Shown here piece by piece: positions 42,188 to 52,834 of a stretch of 64,000 bases of DNA. How positions within the stretch are numbered: position 1 is the stretch's first letter; each line of letters begins with the position of its first letter. The notes beneath the pieces were generated by a model that saw only the letters and a list, made by a program, of their open reading frames with translations, had not been told where the DNA came from and made no database searches. Source of the DNA: Poa pratensis (taxonomy: Eukaryota; Streptophyta; Magnoliopsida; Poales; Poaceae); the NCBI GenBank assembly GCA_947311845.1, contig CAMZMU010000059.1, positions 55,017,461-55,081,460 on the forward strand. The letters run 5' to 3'. A program made the translations under genes and the position numbers.

Positions 42188-42471
42188 GTGGGAGGGCGTG
42201 CGGAGCCCTGGGGCCAACCCTCTAGGTGGTTTCTGTTGCAGGGAGCCTCTCGTCCAAAAACAATCGTCGTATTTTTATTTTATTTTTCTGCCTCTAGAAA
42301 ATACCTTTTTCTGCAAAGCAAAAGTCAACAAAAAACATGAAGTGGCACGGTGGCACTTAATTAATAGGTTAGTCCAGAAAATGATAAAAAAATATATGTG
42401 TAAACCATGTATAAATGACATGAATATAGCATGCAAGCTACAAAAATTATAGATACGTTTATGACGTATCA
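42188..42471 (+). repeat. E3 right LTR, part after the CACTA insertion
   Basis: Continues the left-LTR sequence (AGGGCGTG.GGAGCCCTGGGG, CCAAAAACAATC.TC.TATTTT, ATAGATACGTTTATGACGTATCA in parts) to the terminal TATCA. Confidence 0.85.
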
Positions 42472-42900
42472 GTCACCCATCTCCAGGTCAGCGACCCCCA
42501 CCCTGCCGTGGACCAATTGGCAGGGACGGGCTCCTAGGGTGGCGGTCCTGGACCACGGGCAGAGTGAGTAGCCACAGCCCACCTGGCCACGTCCATCCAT
42601 CTCCGACCCGGCGACCACCTGAGCAGGACAAAGGAAAGGAGGACAACCCGGACGGCACATCGGAGGCCAGGGCTAGGGTTTGGGACGCATCCCATAGATC
42701 CCTGAGAGAAATAGCGGAGGAGACGACTGCCCGCCGCCACCAGGAGCCTCCCGGGTTTTGCCCGGGGGCTCCGGCAGACGACGGTGAGGTAAAGAGTGGG
42801 GAAGGGAGGCGCTGGCGGCGGGGATGGAGATCCCGCCCGAGTCGCCCTGGGAAGGCGACGTGGGGGCCCTTGCATCGTTTTCACGGTGTGTATAACCTCT
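42472..42900 (-). mobile_element. LINE-like sequence, 5' part
   Basis: GC-rich minus-strand leader (around CCCATAGATCCCTGAGAGA on plus) that continues into 22728 once E3 is removed. No complete coding frame is convincing. Confidence 0.35.
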
Positions 42901-44940
42901 TGGGTTAACTACTTGGTGCACACTACTACACCGTGGTATCAAGTGTCAAGTTACTAGATGATGCAATTTAAATAAAAAACTATTGCCCACTCTTATTCTA
43001 CATTTGAGATTTCTAGAAACCTAGACATGAAGGATGGTTATTGAAGCATAAAACGAATTGACTGTTGTTAGGGGCGGAAACACATAGGATAGTGCCCTTC
43101 TATTTATGTTTTCATATTTACAAAAGCAAATACAAATGTGGATTTCGATGTTATCGGATACAAATGCGTAGCAAATGTTTACTGATACCATTATCTTATA
43201 ATTTGGTGATAGATTAGGTAAAAAAATCATTAATACCTAAACTTAACCGTGGTCAGAGTGACCTATTACCTGGAAGATAGTAGGTTACCGTGTTCACTCT
43301 AGGCCCTTGGATCAAAAGGAATGGACGGTTCGAAAATAGTTTGGTAGCGTCCTAAAATCTCCCTTTTTTATCGAGAATGTTTTTTTTTTCTCGAGCATTC
43401 CCATCTTGACAGTGTTGTTTGTGGTAGCGTCGATGATTCACGACCGTAGACTCTTGGCGTCCGTTCTGGATGGTGAAGCTAGGGTCTGCATGGTTATCGG
43501 CATGACGGGGGTGCACCATTGGCCCATTCGAGAAGAAGAAGACGGTTGGCCCCATGGACTTCAATGTAATTTTTTATTTTATGGGGTTGCTTGTGCTGCT
43601 GGTGTGGTTAATATATCTGGGTGCTTTTTCGCAAAAGAAAAAATCGCTTCAGCTATATATTTGGGCGTTCGTGGAAACTAAGGAGTGCATGCTCCGTGAT
43701 TTCCGAGAAAGCATCAGTCAGCTCTGTGGACGAGGACATCAAGGCTGGCTTGGCTGAAGAGATGCTAGATTGTGTGATGAAGGGGAGATATGATTCGTAT
43801 ATGCATCGCTCCGTGCTGAAGAGATAGAGATGGTAGGTATAATTTGGACGTGTGTGGTGTGCGTGTATGATGCGTGGCTCCGTGCTATCTTAGCTGCAAT
43901 GGACCCTGGTCCCCTTCCAATGAAATGAGATGCATGGAACACTACAGAAGCCCCTCGACCTTGAAAAGATAGATTGTGCTTGAAAATCCGACGCTGAAGT
44001 GGGCCACCTATATATCAATTCGGTACAATTAGTGATGTACTAAACCGATTCTGTACGCAGGTGCTAATTATGATCACTCGTAAGGAGAAAGATTTATACG
44101 AATTAATGCTAGTTGTCCATCTTGTGCAGAATATATCGTGTGCGATACCCAATATAAATTATGTGCTATATATTCCCTCGGACAGATGTGATGCATGATT
44201 ATTGGCTGCACCTGGAATCACATTTATTTGAAAGTGAGGGGACTGGACCCTTGGCTAGCTCCCGTTACTTAGGTTGTGTAGTGTATGGCTCTCATTACTG
44301 TAAACTAGGTCTAGGTATACCACCACCCACGCGCCTTAATGCTTCGAGAAGTATGTATACTACTATATATGAAATTTTATGTGTGATGCATGTGGATAAT
44401 TTGTTTAAAATTTTACTTTTGAATTGGGTCATACTTACATGTTTATGTACATAGAGAAGTACGCAATGATTAATTGATTAGCGTACGTACATATTAGTAA
44501 TAACCGCTAATGGTGTAAACTTATATGAACACAGCATGTTCTTTACCAACTTCTAAATTTCTGAAATTATGTTTATGGAATTGGTATAACTGTATGAGGC
44601 AATGTCAAGATTTGCAAAGTTGGAGTAAAATCACAGTCTATAGCCTGTTGATGATCATCACGTCATATATATTGTACTCTTTTCCTTTATTAAGTTTTCC
44701 CAATGATTTCTCATAAAAAGCTATTTAATGAAACAATATAAATACAAATGTTCATCTATACCATATCACTTTCTCCTTATAATTTTTTTCCACCAAGATT
44801 TTTAAAGGAGTTTTCGATGGCAATATCACTATTATATTTATCCTCCTTTTCCCACTAGTTTTTAACAGAATAATTTTAGCAACATATTGAACTACACCCC
44901 TAGTATATTTTGTTTTCATGGAGTTTTGGAGGAGACTTTC
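42901..44940. other. No gene recognised
   Basis: Unassigned, mostly AT-rich. 43400-43650 on plus resembles the tail of a transcript or LINE (ends CTTTTTCGCAAAAGAAAAAA), without further support. Confidence 0.3.
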
Positions 44941-44980
44941 TCAAAACTTACCAACACAAGCATTGATGTGTGTGGGTGTG

Positions 44981-45009
44981 TGGGGGGTGGGGGGGGGGGG
45001 GGGGGGGGT
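44981..45009. repeat. Poly-G tract
   Basis: GTGTGGGGGGTGGG followed by a run of G up to ~20 long. Length in the assembly may be inexact. Confidence 0.8.
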
Positions 45010-45039
45010 GGGGGTGGGCTGTTATGATTATGATGGGTC

Positions 45040-45265
45040 TATCTCACATGCTGCGTAACAGAGCAACATGTGCGATGCTTCGACCATCACACACGTGTTT
45101 TGACCAGGAAACGTGTGCGATGTTGTGGTATATCGCACACACTATGCTACTAGCAAATGTGTGAGATGTTCTGGTTGAGTCCATTGCACACGCTGTGCGT
45201 GCGTGTTGTAGGGGTTCATTGCACACGATTCATTGTTCTAAACCGTGTGCAATGTAATGTGTAGC
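45040..45265. repeat. GTGTGCGATG-type direct and inverted repeats
   Basis: Units such as ACATGTGCGATG, ACGTGTGCGATG, TCGCACACA, TTGCACACG and CGTGTGCAATG occur about every 25-40 bases on both strands, as in transposon sub-terminal arrays. No terminus was found. Confidence 0.5.
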
Positions 45266-45509
45266 AGAGCAAGTTTTATTTGACCATAGTTTAATCCCCG
45301 CAATAAGCAAATTCCCAAGAATTTGAATTTAGCATAAACACACAACATATTTCATAATCATAAAACACACCCAAGATATGTTCAACCATCATTGGATAAT
45401 TGACATCATAGTAGCACCAAATGCTCAAGCATTACTAGCACCTAATTAATTAAAACAAGTACCACGGTAGCACATCCTATTTGACATCTAAAAAATCTAA
45501 CATCACCAA

Positions 45510-45775
45510 CAATATTGACGGTAAAGAGAGAGAGGCAAAAGATATTTGGGTAGTTGGCAAAGGTGTAGAAGCGGAAGGCCCATATTGTGAGCACCTATAA
45601 GGCGTGACCAACTTTAGTCCAACACCATGTGATGATGGCCCACCCGTCCTTCACCATCTTAAGGAACACTTCAAGTTCATCATAGTAGTCTGGGTGAAAT
45701 AATTTAATATTCCTTGACTCATTAGCAACCATGTAGTTTGCGAGACAGTCCTAAGTGAATTGCTTTGGAACCTGA
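45510..45775 (-). pseudogene. B3-domain-like gene relic
   Basis: Minus strand: QVPKQFT, stop, then DCLANYMVANESRNIKLFHP, DYYDELEVFLKMVKDGWAII and TWCWTKVGHA, stop, then AFRFYTFANYPNIFCLSLF after a small frame change. The order (IPK.F start, a GW block in the middle, F.FY near the end) fits a plant B3 DNA-binding domain, but this is by eye only. Two stops and a missing start exclude function. It lies in the unassigned region left of E5. Confidence 0.4.
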
Positions 45776-46158
45776 CACGTCATAAGCGTATCTATTTTAT
45801 TTTTTTTGTAGTTTTCATGCTATAATCTTACTGAAAATGCAATATTTTATCATTTATTTGGACTAACATATGAACATGACAATGCAATGTTTTATCATTT
45901 ATTGGACTAACAGATGAACAATGCAGCAGACTGCCAATTACCGTTTTATGTGTATTTGGTTATAGGAAAAACATGTATTTTTTGCACGTCTGAAAAATAC
46001 GAGAAAAAAGAGAGGGAGTTTTCACAACAAATGAAGCATTGGCCAAAATATGACACATACGGGAAGCCCACGGGGCCCACGCGGCCTAGGGCTAAGGTGT
46101 GCCGCCAGGGCGTGTGGGTCCCTGGGGCACCGCCTCCCCTCAGTTCTCATGCCACTGG
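45776..46158. other. Left flank of E5
   Basis: No gene. A ~29-bp sequence ending CAGTTCTCATGCCACTGG (46130-46158) recurs at 60914-60942 beyond E5. Text resembles retrotransposon LTR-type DNA but was not assigned. Confidence 0.35.
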
Positions 46159-46315
46159 TGTCGTGGGTTTGTCACGTCAGATGTCATGGATGACTTCGTA
46201 GGTGTGTGATTTACGCGAGTCAATCGCCTCCGAGCTTGGGATCGCAGGAACAAGGAAGAACATAGATTTACCCAGGTTCGGCCCCTCAATGTGAGGTAAA
46301 GACCTACTTCCTGCC
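46159..46315 (-). repeat. E5 3' LTR, part left of the MULE
   Basis: Matches 60367-60523 from TGTCGTGGGTTTGTCACG to GACCTACTTCCTGCC. Confidence 0.9.
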
Positions 46316-46685
46316 GGGAATAGTTCAGATGCGACGTTTTTTCGAGTAATTGGACAGGCAGCGACGTCGTTGCACGTAATAGCTCACATGCGGCATCTAT
46401 TGGAGCCATAATTGCTCTGAGGCGACATGGCTGTCAAGTCATGTTCCCCACGCTGTAAACCAGGTTTGACCAGTGTTTTTCTCGAGTGGGACCCATGCGT
46501 CAGCGAAACCGGCCTCTGTTCGTGGGGGAACCCTCTCTGCCGCGCGCCGGCGTCCCGCGGAGCTCACTCTGTCCCGTCGTCTCGGTTTCTCCGGGCTGGG
46601 GAAAAAAATTTCCTGGCGACGGCGAGTCGGCGGCAATGGAGCGGGCGACTCGAGCAGTGGCAAAGAAGCGGCGATTCGAGCTGCG

Positions 46686-47321
46686 GGAATGGAGCGGGCA
46701 AGTAAAGCTGCGGCGAGGGGGCGGGCGACTGGAGCACCGGCAATGGAGTCGAGCAAGCTGGCGGCGAGTCCTGCGGCGGAAGGAAGAGCGGCCGCGCGAG
46801 TCGAGCAAGCTGGCGGCGACGCAAAGCTTGGGGTGCTGCGTCGAGGGAGCGGCGATGGAGGATGGGGGGGCGGTGCGGGTACACGGTCGCAGAGGCGACC
46901 GGCGGTCCGATTTGTGTCTCGTGCAGCGGCGAGGGGCTCCATCTATCTCGACGGCAAGCGACCCTACCGGATTTCAGTCCAGCAGGTACTGAAGAAGGCG
47001 TGGAAGCGTCACGGCTACTACAGCTCCAAGGGTTTTCCGCTCGGCGGTGATTCGCCGCCGATGACGAGGCAGAGGTTTGCCGCGATGCGCAAAATTGCTG
47101 CATTCGACGACAGCAGCTCGGGCGGTGCTGCGGGCGACGAGAGCAGCTCGGGCGGTGCTGCGGGCGACGAGAGCAGCTCGGGCGGGAGCTCATCGAGCAG
47201 CAGTTCAGCAAGCTCATCCCCGAGCGTGGACTTCGATGCCGCGTTGAGCCTAGAGGCTTTCAGTCTAGTTGCCGGATGGCAGCGGATAGATTGTTCTGCT
47301 CCGATATCCTCTGCGAGATGA
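46686..47321 (+). CDS. Unrecognised ORF in the MULE, left gene
   Basis: ATG at 46686 is the first plausible start of a frame that is open further upstream. About 211 residues end at TGA near 47321. An Ala/Gly/Arg-rich N-terminal half is followed by a more protein-like block (SIYLDGKRPYRISVQQVLKK, HGYYSSKGFPLGGDS, MTRQRFAAMRKIAAFDD). Then come three SSSGGAAGDE units, a Ser run, and SLEAFSLVAGWQRID. I know no family. GC-rich composition opens the other frames too, so coding status rests on the central block. It could be captured host sequence or a MULE accessory gene. Confidence 0.4.
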   Translation, partial: GMERASKAAARGRATGAPAMESSKLAASPAAEGRAAARVEQAGGDAKLGVLRRGSGDGGWGGGAGTRSQRRPAVRFVSRAAARGSIYLDGKRPYRISVQQVLKKAWKRHGYYSSKGFPLGGDSPPMTRQRFAAMRKIAAFDDSSSGGAAGDESSSGGAAGDESSSGGSSSSSSSASSSPSVDFDAALSLEAFSLVAGWQRIDCSAPISSAR

Positions 47322-47399
47322 AATCGAGCTAGAAGATTGTGCTGCAGAGCCATGGCGGAGGGAAGATCGAGCTGCATTCTGTAGATAACTAGTGTAGTG

Positions 47400-48059
47400 A
47401 ATTTTGTTAGGTGGCTGAAACCATTTCAGGCAGTGTTTGCCCAGCGCTGGGAGCGTGTGTGGGAGTTGTTTTGTGAAATGGCCGTGCTCTGGACGTGCTC
47501 TGGACGTGCCCTGGACGTGCTCTGGACGTGCCGTGGCACGTTCCGGTAGTGAAACCTTGTTTTTGTAGGTGAAACCTTGTAAACAAAATGTAAATTATTG
47601 TGTTCCTTGTTTTTGTGTTCCTTGTGGCATTCGCACGCCGTCAGATTGTGGCATGCACACTGTCGAACACCTTTGGAGCGCGCTCTGGACACGCCCGATT
47701 GTGGCATTCGCACGCCGTCAGATTGAAAACAAGTTGAAAGAGTTGAAACATTGTCAACTAGGTAGAGGCTTATGTCATCTATAGACAAAATGTTTTAATT
47801 TTTTATTTAACTTACCAAAATGAAAATAATTCTAGTGTTGCTAGTGTTACCAAAATGTAAACATTTGTAACTATTACCAAAATCGAAATGTACATGTTAT
47901 TTGTGCTAGGCTTGGATGTTGCAATGATTTAATACTAATTTTTGAATTCAAATTTGAACTACAATTCAAATGTACATGTTATTTGTGCTAGGCTTGGATG
48001 TTGCAATGAGGAAGATTTCATTTGTAAATATTAACCTTCTAATGGTGGTAGATTTGTCG
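47400..48059. other. No gene; short repeats
   Basis: Contains (GACGTGC(C/T)CTG)n around 47493-47535 and AT-rich spacer. ACATGTTATTTGTGCTAGGC occurs twice (47891, 47971). Confidence 0.5.
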
Positions 48060-48230
48060 CAAACAGAGGCATAGCCTAGTGGCAAAGGGTTGATGCTCCC
48101 TTTGCCCACCTAAGTTCGAGTCCCCTTGCTCGCAATTTAGGTGTTACACATTATATATCCTAGTCCAGTAGCTTAGTGGGTCGGGCATCTCACTATTATA
48201 GAAAGATTTCTATAATAGTGAGTTGTCCCA
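48060..48230 (+). mobile_element. tRNA-derived SINE-like sequence
   Basis: A-box TAGCCTAGTGG (48073-48083) and B-box AGTTCGAGTCC (48113-48123), spaced as in a tRNA-type promoter. A tail region with no clear poly-A follows. Confidence 0.45.
48189..48222. repeat. 34-bp near-perfect palindrome
   Basis: CTCACTATTATAGAAA and TTTCTATAATAGTGAG are 16-bp perfect inverted arms with a 2-base spacer. Confidence 0.9.
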
Positions 48231-48371
48231 TCCATTAAAATATTGCACTTGGACAAATTCTTTTGAAATTTTTTTAAAAAATTTTATATTTTGATTCTTT
48301 TGTGCAAATTTATGAATATTTGAATTCAACTATGAACTCAAAACTTGTTTAAAATTTGGTTTGATAAACTT

Positions 48372-48486
48372 GTTTAAAATATTCAAAAAACATCAAAAAA
48401 ATGCAAATCCAGTGCACATGGTCTTATTTGACATGTACTAACAGCTCCAACTGATAAACAAGGTCTACATACAGATTAAACAAGAA
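48372..48486. repeat. Inverted satellite half-copy at the left array border
   Basis: Bases such as AAATGCAAATCCAGTGCACA and TGATAAACAAGGTCTA are the reverse complement of the array unit and face the first direct copy. Confidence 0.8.
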
Positions 48487-51430
48487 ATGAGAGTTCATTG
48501 TTTGAAATGTGTGATTTCACACCATATTGAAGCATTTCTTGTTTAATATGTGTCTAGACCTTGTTTATCAGTTGCAGATGTTAGTACATGACAAAATAAG
48601 ATGATGTGCACTGGATTTGCATTTTTTTGATGTTTTTGAATATTTCATGAATATTTCAAATTCGGCCAAACTCAAGCCAAATCAGCATTTAAACAAGTTT
48701 TAAACATGAAAATGAAAAACCAAGCTTGGATCCGTCTTAGTCAATCCAAAATGAAGCTTTGGTGAGTTTTTTGTAAATTTCATGTTGCAAATCCCAAACC
48801 ACCTCTCTTCGCACATGAGAGTTCATTGTTTGAAATGTGTGATTTCACACCATATTGAAGCATTTCTTGTTTAATATATGTCTAGACCTTGTTTATCAGT
48901 TGGAGATGTTAGTACATGACAAAATAAGATCATGTGCACTGGATTTGCATTTTTTTTTATGTTTTTTGAATATTTCATGAATATTTCAAATTCGGCCAAA
49001 CTCAAGCCAAATCAGCATTTAAACAAGTTTTAAACATCAAAATGAAAAACCAAGCTTGGATCCTTCTTAGTCAATCCAAAATGAAGCTTTGGTGAGGTTT
49101 TGGACAATTTCATGTTGCAAATCCCAAACCACCTCTCTTCGCACATGAGAGTTCATTGTTTGAAATGTGTGATTTCACACCATATTGAATCATTTCTTGT
49201 TTAATATGTGTGTAGACCTTTTTTTATCAGTTGGAGATGTTAGTACATGACAAAATAAAGACCATGTGCACTGGATTTGCATTTTTTTGATGTTTTTTGA
49301 ATATTTCATGAATATTTCAAATTCGGCTAAACTCAAGCCAAATCAGCATTTAAACAAGTTTTAAACATGAAAATGAAAAACCAAACTTGGATCCTTCTAG
49401 TCAATCCAAAATGAAGCTTTGGTGAGTTTTTGTAAATTTCATGTTGCAAATCCCAAACCACTCTCTTCGCACATGAGAGTTCATTGTTTGAAATGTGTGA
49501 TTTCACACCATATTGAAACATTTCTTGTTTAATATGTGTCTAGACCTTGTTTATCAGTTGGAGATGTTAGTACATGACAAAATAAGACCATGTGCACTGG
49601 ATTTGCATTTTTTTGAATATTTCATGAATATTTCAAATTCGGCCAAACTAAAGCCAAATCAGCATTTAAACAAGTTTTAAACATGAAAATGAAAAACCAA
49701 GCTTGGATCCTTCTTAGTCAATCCAAAATGAAGCTTTGGTGAGGTTTTGGACAATTTCATGTTGCAAATCCCAAACCACCTCTCTTCGCACATGAGAGTT
49801 CATTGTTTGAAATGTGTGATTTCACACCATATTGAAGCATTTCTTGTTTAATATGTATCTAGACCTTGTTTATCAGTTGCAGATGTTAGTACATGACAAA
49901 ATAAGACCATGTGCACTGGATTTGCATTTTTTCGATGTTTTTTGAATATTTCATGAATATTTCAAATTCGGCCAAACTCAAGCCAAATCAGCATTTAAAC
50001 AAGTTTTACACATGAAAATGAAAAACCAAGCTTGGATCCTTCTTAGTCAATCCAAAATGAAGCTTTGGTGAGTTTTTTGTAAATTTCATGTTGCAAATCC
50101 CAAACCACCTCTCTTCGCACATGAGAGTTCATTGTTTGAAATGTGTGATTTCACACCATATTGAAGCATTTCTTGTTTAATATGTGTCTAGACCTTGTTT
50201 ATCAGTTGGAGATGTTAGTACATGACAAATAAGACCATGTGCACTGGATTTGCATTTTCTTGAATATTTCATGCATATTTCAAATTCAGCCAAACTCAAG
50301 CCAAATCAGCATTTAAAGAACTTTTAACATGAAAATGAAAAACCAAGCTTGGATCCTTCTTAGTCAATCCAAAATGAAGCTTTGGTGAGGTTTTGGACAA
50401 TTTCATGTTGCAAATCCCAAACCACCTCTCTTCGCACATGAGAGTTCATTGTTTGAAATATGTGATTTCACACCATATTGAAGCATTTCTTGTTTAATAT
50501 GTGTCTAGACCTTGTTTATCAGTTGGAGATGTTAGTACATGACAAAATAAGACCATGTGCACTGGATTTGCATTTTTTTATGTTTTTTGAATATTTCATG
50601 AATATTTCAAATTTGGCCAAACTCAAGCCAAATCAGCATTAAACAAGTTTTAAACATGAAAATGAAAAACCAAGCTTGGATCCTTCTTAGTCAATCCAAA
50701 ATGAAGCTTTGGTGAGTTTTTTGTAAATTTCATGTTGCAAATCCCAAACCACCTCTCTTCGCACATGAGAGTTCATTGTTTGAAATGTGTGATTTCACAC
50801 CATATTGAAGCATTTCTTGTTTAATATGTGTCTAGACCTTGTTTATCAGTTGGAGATGTTAGTACATGACAAAATAAGACCATGTGCACTGGATTTGCAT
50901 TTTTTGATGTTTTTTGAATATTTCATGAATATTTCAAATTCAGCCAAACTCAAGCCAAATCAGCATTTTAACAAGTTTTACACTCCAAAATGGAAAACTA
51001 AGCCTGGATCATTCTTAGTCACACCAAAATGAAGGTTTGGTGAGGTTTTGGACAATTTCATGTTGCAAATCTCAAACCACCTCTCTTCACACATGAGAGT
51101 TCAAATGAGCTCCAAAGGTAGTGTAAACGGCTCCATTTCTAAGCAAGATTTTTTTTCCACCTTCTCTAAATCAGCCAAATAACTATCCTACACATCTACT
51201 CTATATATAAAAACCATGTGCACTGGAATTTCATTTTTTTGATGTTTTTTTGAATATTTTATGATATTTCAAATTCGGCCAAACTGAAGTCAAACCAACA
51301 TTTAAATAAGTTTTAAACATGAAAATGAAAAAATAAGCCTGGATCATTCTAAGTCCCACCAAAATGAAGGTTCTGTGATTATTTTAATTTTTTCTGAATT
51401 AGTTGGTCAACCCACACAAAATCCTACGAA
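48487..51430. repeat. ~325-bp satellite array (about 8 full copies plus one diverged)
   Basis: The mark GCACATGAGAGTTC recurs at 48811, 49141, 49469, 49788, 50117, 50434, 50761 and 51089, spacing 317-330 bp. Units hold TGTGTGATTTCACACCATAT, TGTCTAGACCTTGTTTATCA, GTGCACTGGATTTGCAT, AACCAAGCTTGGATCC and AAATGAAGCTTTGGTGAG. Two unit types alternate (see findings). The copy after 51100 is diverged and fades near 51430. No coding frames. Confidence 0.95.
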
Positions 51431-51666
51431 GCTTCTATGATTTAACCCTGGCCGTCCGATCATGCCTTCTAGAAGAAAACCCTCCGATCCGCGCCAGTCC
51501 CAGTTCTGCGCTCTGATTGGCTCTTGATTCTTTTTTTTTTGAGTGGAGGCTGTTGAATTTTTTTAGCTGCAGTGTTTCGAACGCGCATAGGCCACGGCCC
51601 AACAAACTCCACGGCCCAACAATTTTTTAGCTGCAGTGTTTTATTAATTTCAAACGCGCATAGGCT

Positions 51667-52560
51667 ATGGCCCAGGAAACTCGACGGCCCACGGCCCAAA
51701 TCCTGTCGTGCCCTAGCTATTACTCTTCTTATCCACTAACCCTGTCGTGCCCTAGCTATTTCCCCACCCTGTCGTGCCCGAGCTATTTCCCCACCCTCGC
51801 CGCCGCTCGCATTAGCTCGCCGCCGGTGATCAAATCGAGCTACGCCTGTAGATCCAGCCCCGCCGCCCGCCGATGTTTAGGAGGGGAGGTCGAATCGCCG
51901 GCTGCGGTGGCCATTCCGGCGGTGGCTACAGCGACGAGGAGCGGAAGGGGAAGAGGCGGGTTTCGGCTAACCCCGCTAGGAATGCCGTGGCCGCTTCCGA
52001 CGGCACTCGTAAGCGAGGCACACGTGCGTGGACGAACCTCGGAATGCGGCCTCCGCCTGCGTACGAGCGCCGCGAGCTGCCTGAGTACGACCGCCGCATG
52101 GCGGCCCGCATGGCGATGGCTGGAAGCTCTTCCGGTACGGGGAGCTCCTCCGGTGCGGGGAGCTCCTCCATTGCTCAGGGTCGGGCACCGCTGCCGCCGC
52201 CGAAGAGGGAGGAGAAGAGCAGCAGGAGCGCCCACCGTGCAGCGGCCGCCCCCTCCTGCCCGGGGACTTCGTCTCCGAGGAGGACCTGCCCTGGGTCACC
52301 TTGGTGGTGTTCCAGCGCAGCACAGAGGAGGAGAAGCTCTGTCAGACGGAGATTGAGCTCGACCAACGCCGCCTCGAGGTCAGGATTTACAGTTCCCTCC
52401 ACGACGTCATCGACATCAACTCGGACTCCGACGGGCCGGGCTATTCGACTCCGACGAGGACTAGGACTGAGTGGCGCCGCCGCCTCGTTGCCGCTGCCGC
52501 AACCCCGGGGCTCCGGTGTGAGCCCAATTTTGGGTCGTAGCTAGGGGTAGGAGCAGCAGC
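51667..52560 (+). pseudogene. Unrecognised gene in the MULE, right gene, one frameshift
   Basis: A leader with three CCTGTCGTGCCC.AGCTAT units is followed by ATG at 51873 (MFRRGGRIAGCGGHSGGGYS, ERKGKRRVSANPARNAVAAS, TRKRGTRAWTNLGMRPPPAY, a Ser/Gly-rich stretch, PLPPPKREEKSS). Near 52250, in a C-rich run, the sensible frame moves by one base and continues GDFVSEEDLPWVTLVVFQRS, QRRLEVRIYSSLHDVIDINS, DGPGYSTPTRTRTEWRRRL, stopping near 52540. About 222 residues, basic at the start and acidic later. I know no domain. Untypical hydrophobic content suggests a nuclear or disordered protein. Captured host gene or MULE passenger. Confidence 0.45.
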
Positions 52561-52834
52561 GAATCGTCCCCCTTGTATTTTCAGTTCATCTCTGTGTGCT
52601 TTTGATCCGATGAGTCATGAGCTTCTGTAATGCAGTCTATGTCGAATATATAGTTTGTCTCACTGGCGTTGCCGCGCTGCGTCGATGTCGCCGGAGAAGA
52701 AGAAGAAGCAAAGAAAGCGCGCGCAGGGGAAGAGATGAAACGGTCGTCGTTGCTGACGTGGACAATTGTGGGTCCCACCCGCCTCCCCTTAATCCAAACT
52801 GACACCGGGGTAGGAACTGATGAAGAGCAATGAG
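52561..52834 (+). other. 3' flank of the right MULE gene
   Basis: Looks like a 3' UTR; no coding frame supported. Confidence 0.3.

Larger units (their letters stand above)
22729..42471 (+). mobile_element. E3: non-coding (LARD-like) LTR retrotransposon, itself interrupted by E4
   Basis: The left LTR is 22729-24258 (TGATAATCCCCAAGTGCAGG ... AAGTATCA). The right LTR is 28325-29563 plus 42188-42471, together ~1520 bp, close to the left one. Flanks are GCCAC (22724-22728) and GTCAC (42472-42476), a 4/5 match to a 5-bp target duplication. The ~4.07-kb interior has no gag or pol frame. A purine-rich AGAAAAGAG before the right LTR supports plus orientation. Movement would have required proteins in trans. 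Confidence 0.8.

Noticed and set aside
44981..45009. G-quadruplex control element
   Set aside because: A plain long G run next to GTGTG is more simply a slipped microsatellite, and its length may be inexact; no gene lies nearby.
46564..47217. 217-codon minus-strand frame
   Set aside because: It shadows the plus-strand ORF with Ser/Pro-rich translation; the plus frame has the better protein-like block.
48487..51100. CRISPR-like array of repeats
   Set aside because: Units are ~325 bp, nearly identical throughout and without unique spacers, in a eukaryotic transposon. It is a satellite array.
51197..51216. Second Helitron 5' end (TCTACTCTATATATAAAA)
   Set aside because: Lies within the diverged last satellite copy of the MULE and has no further Helitron signal.
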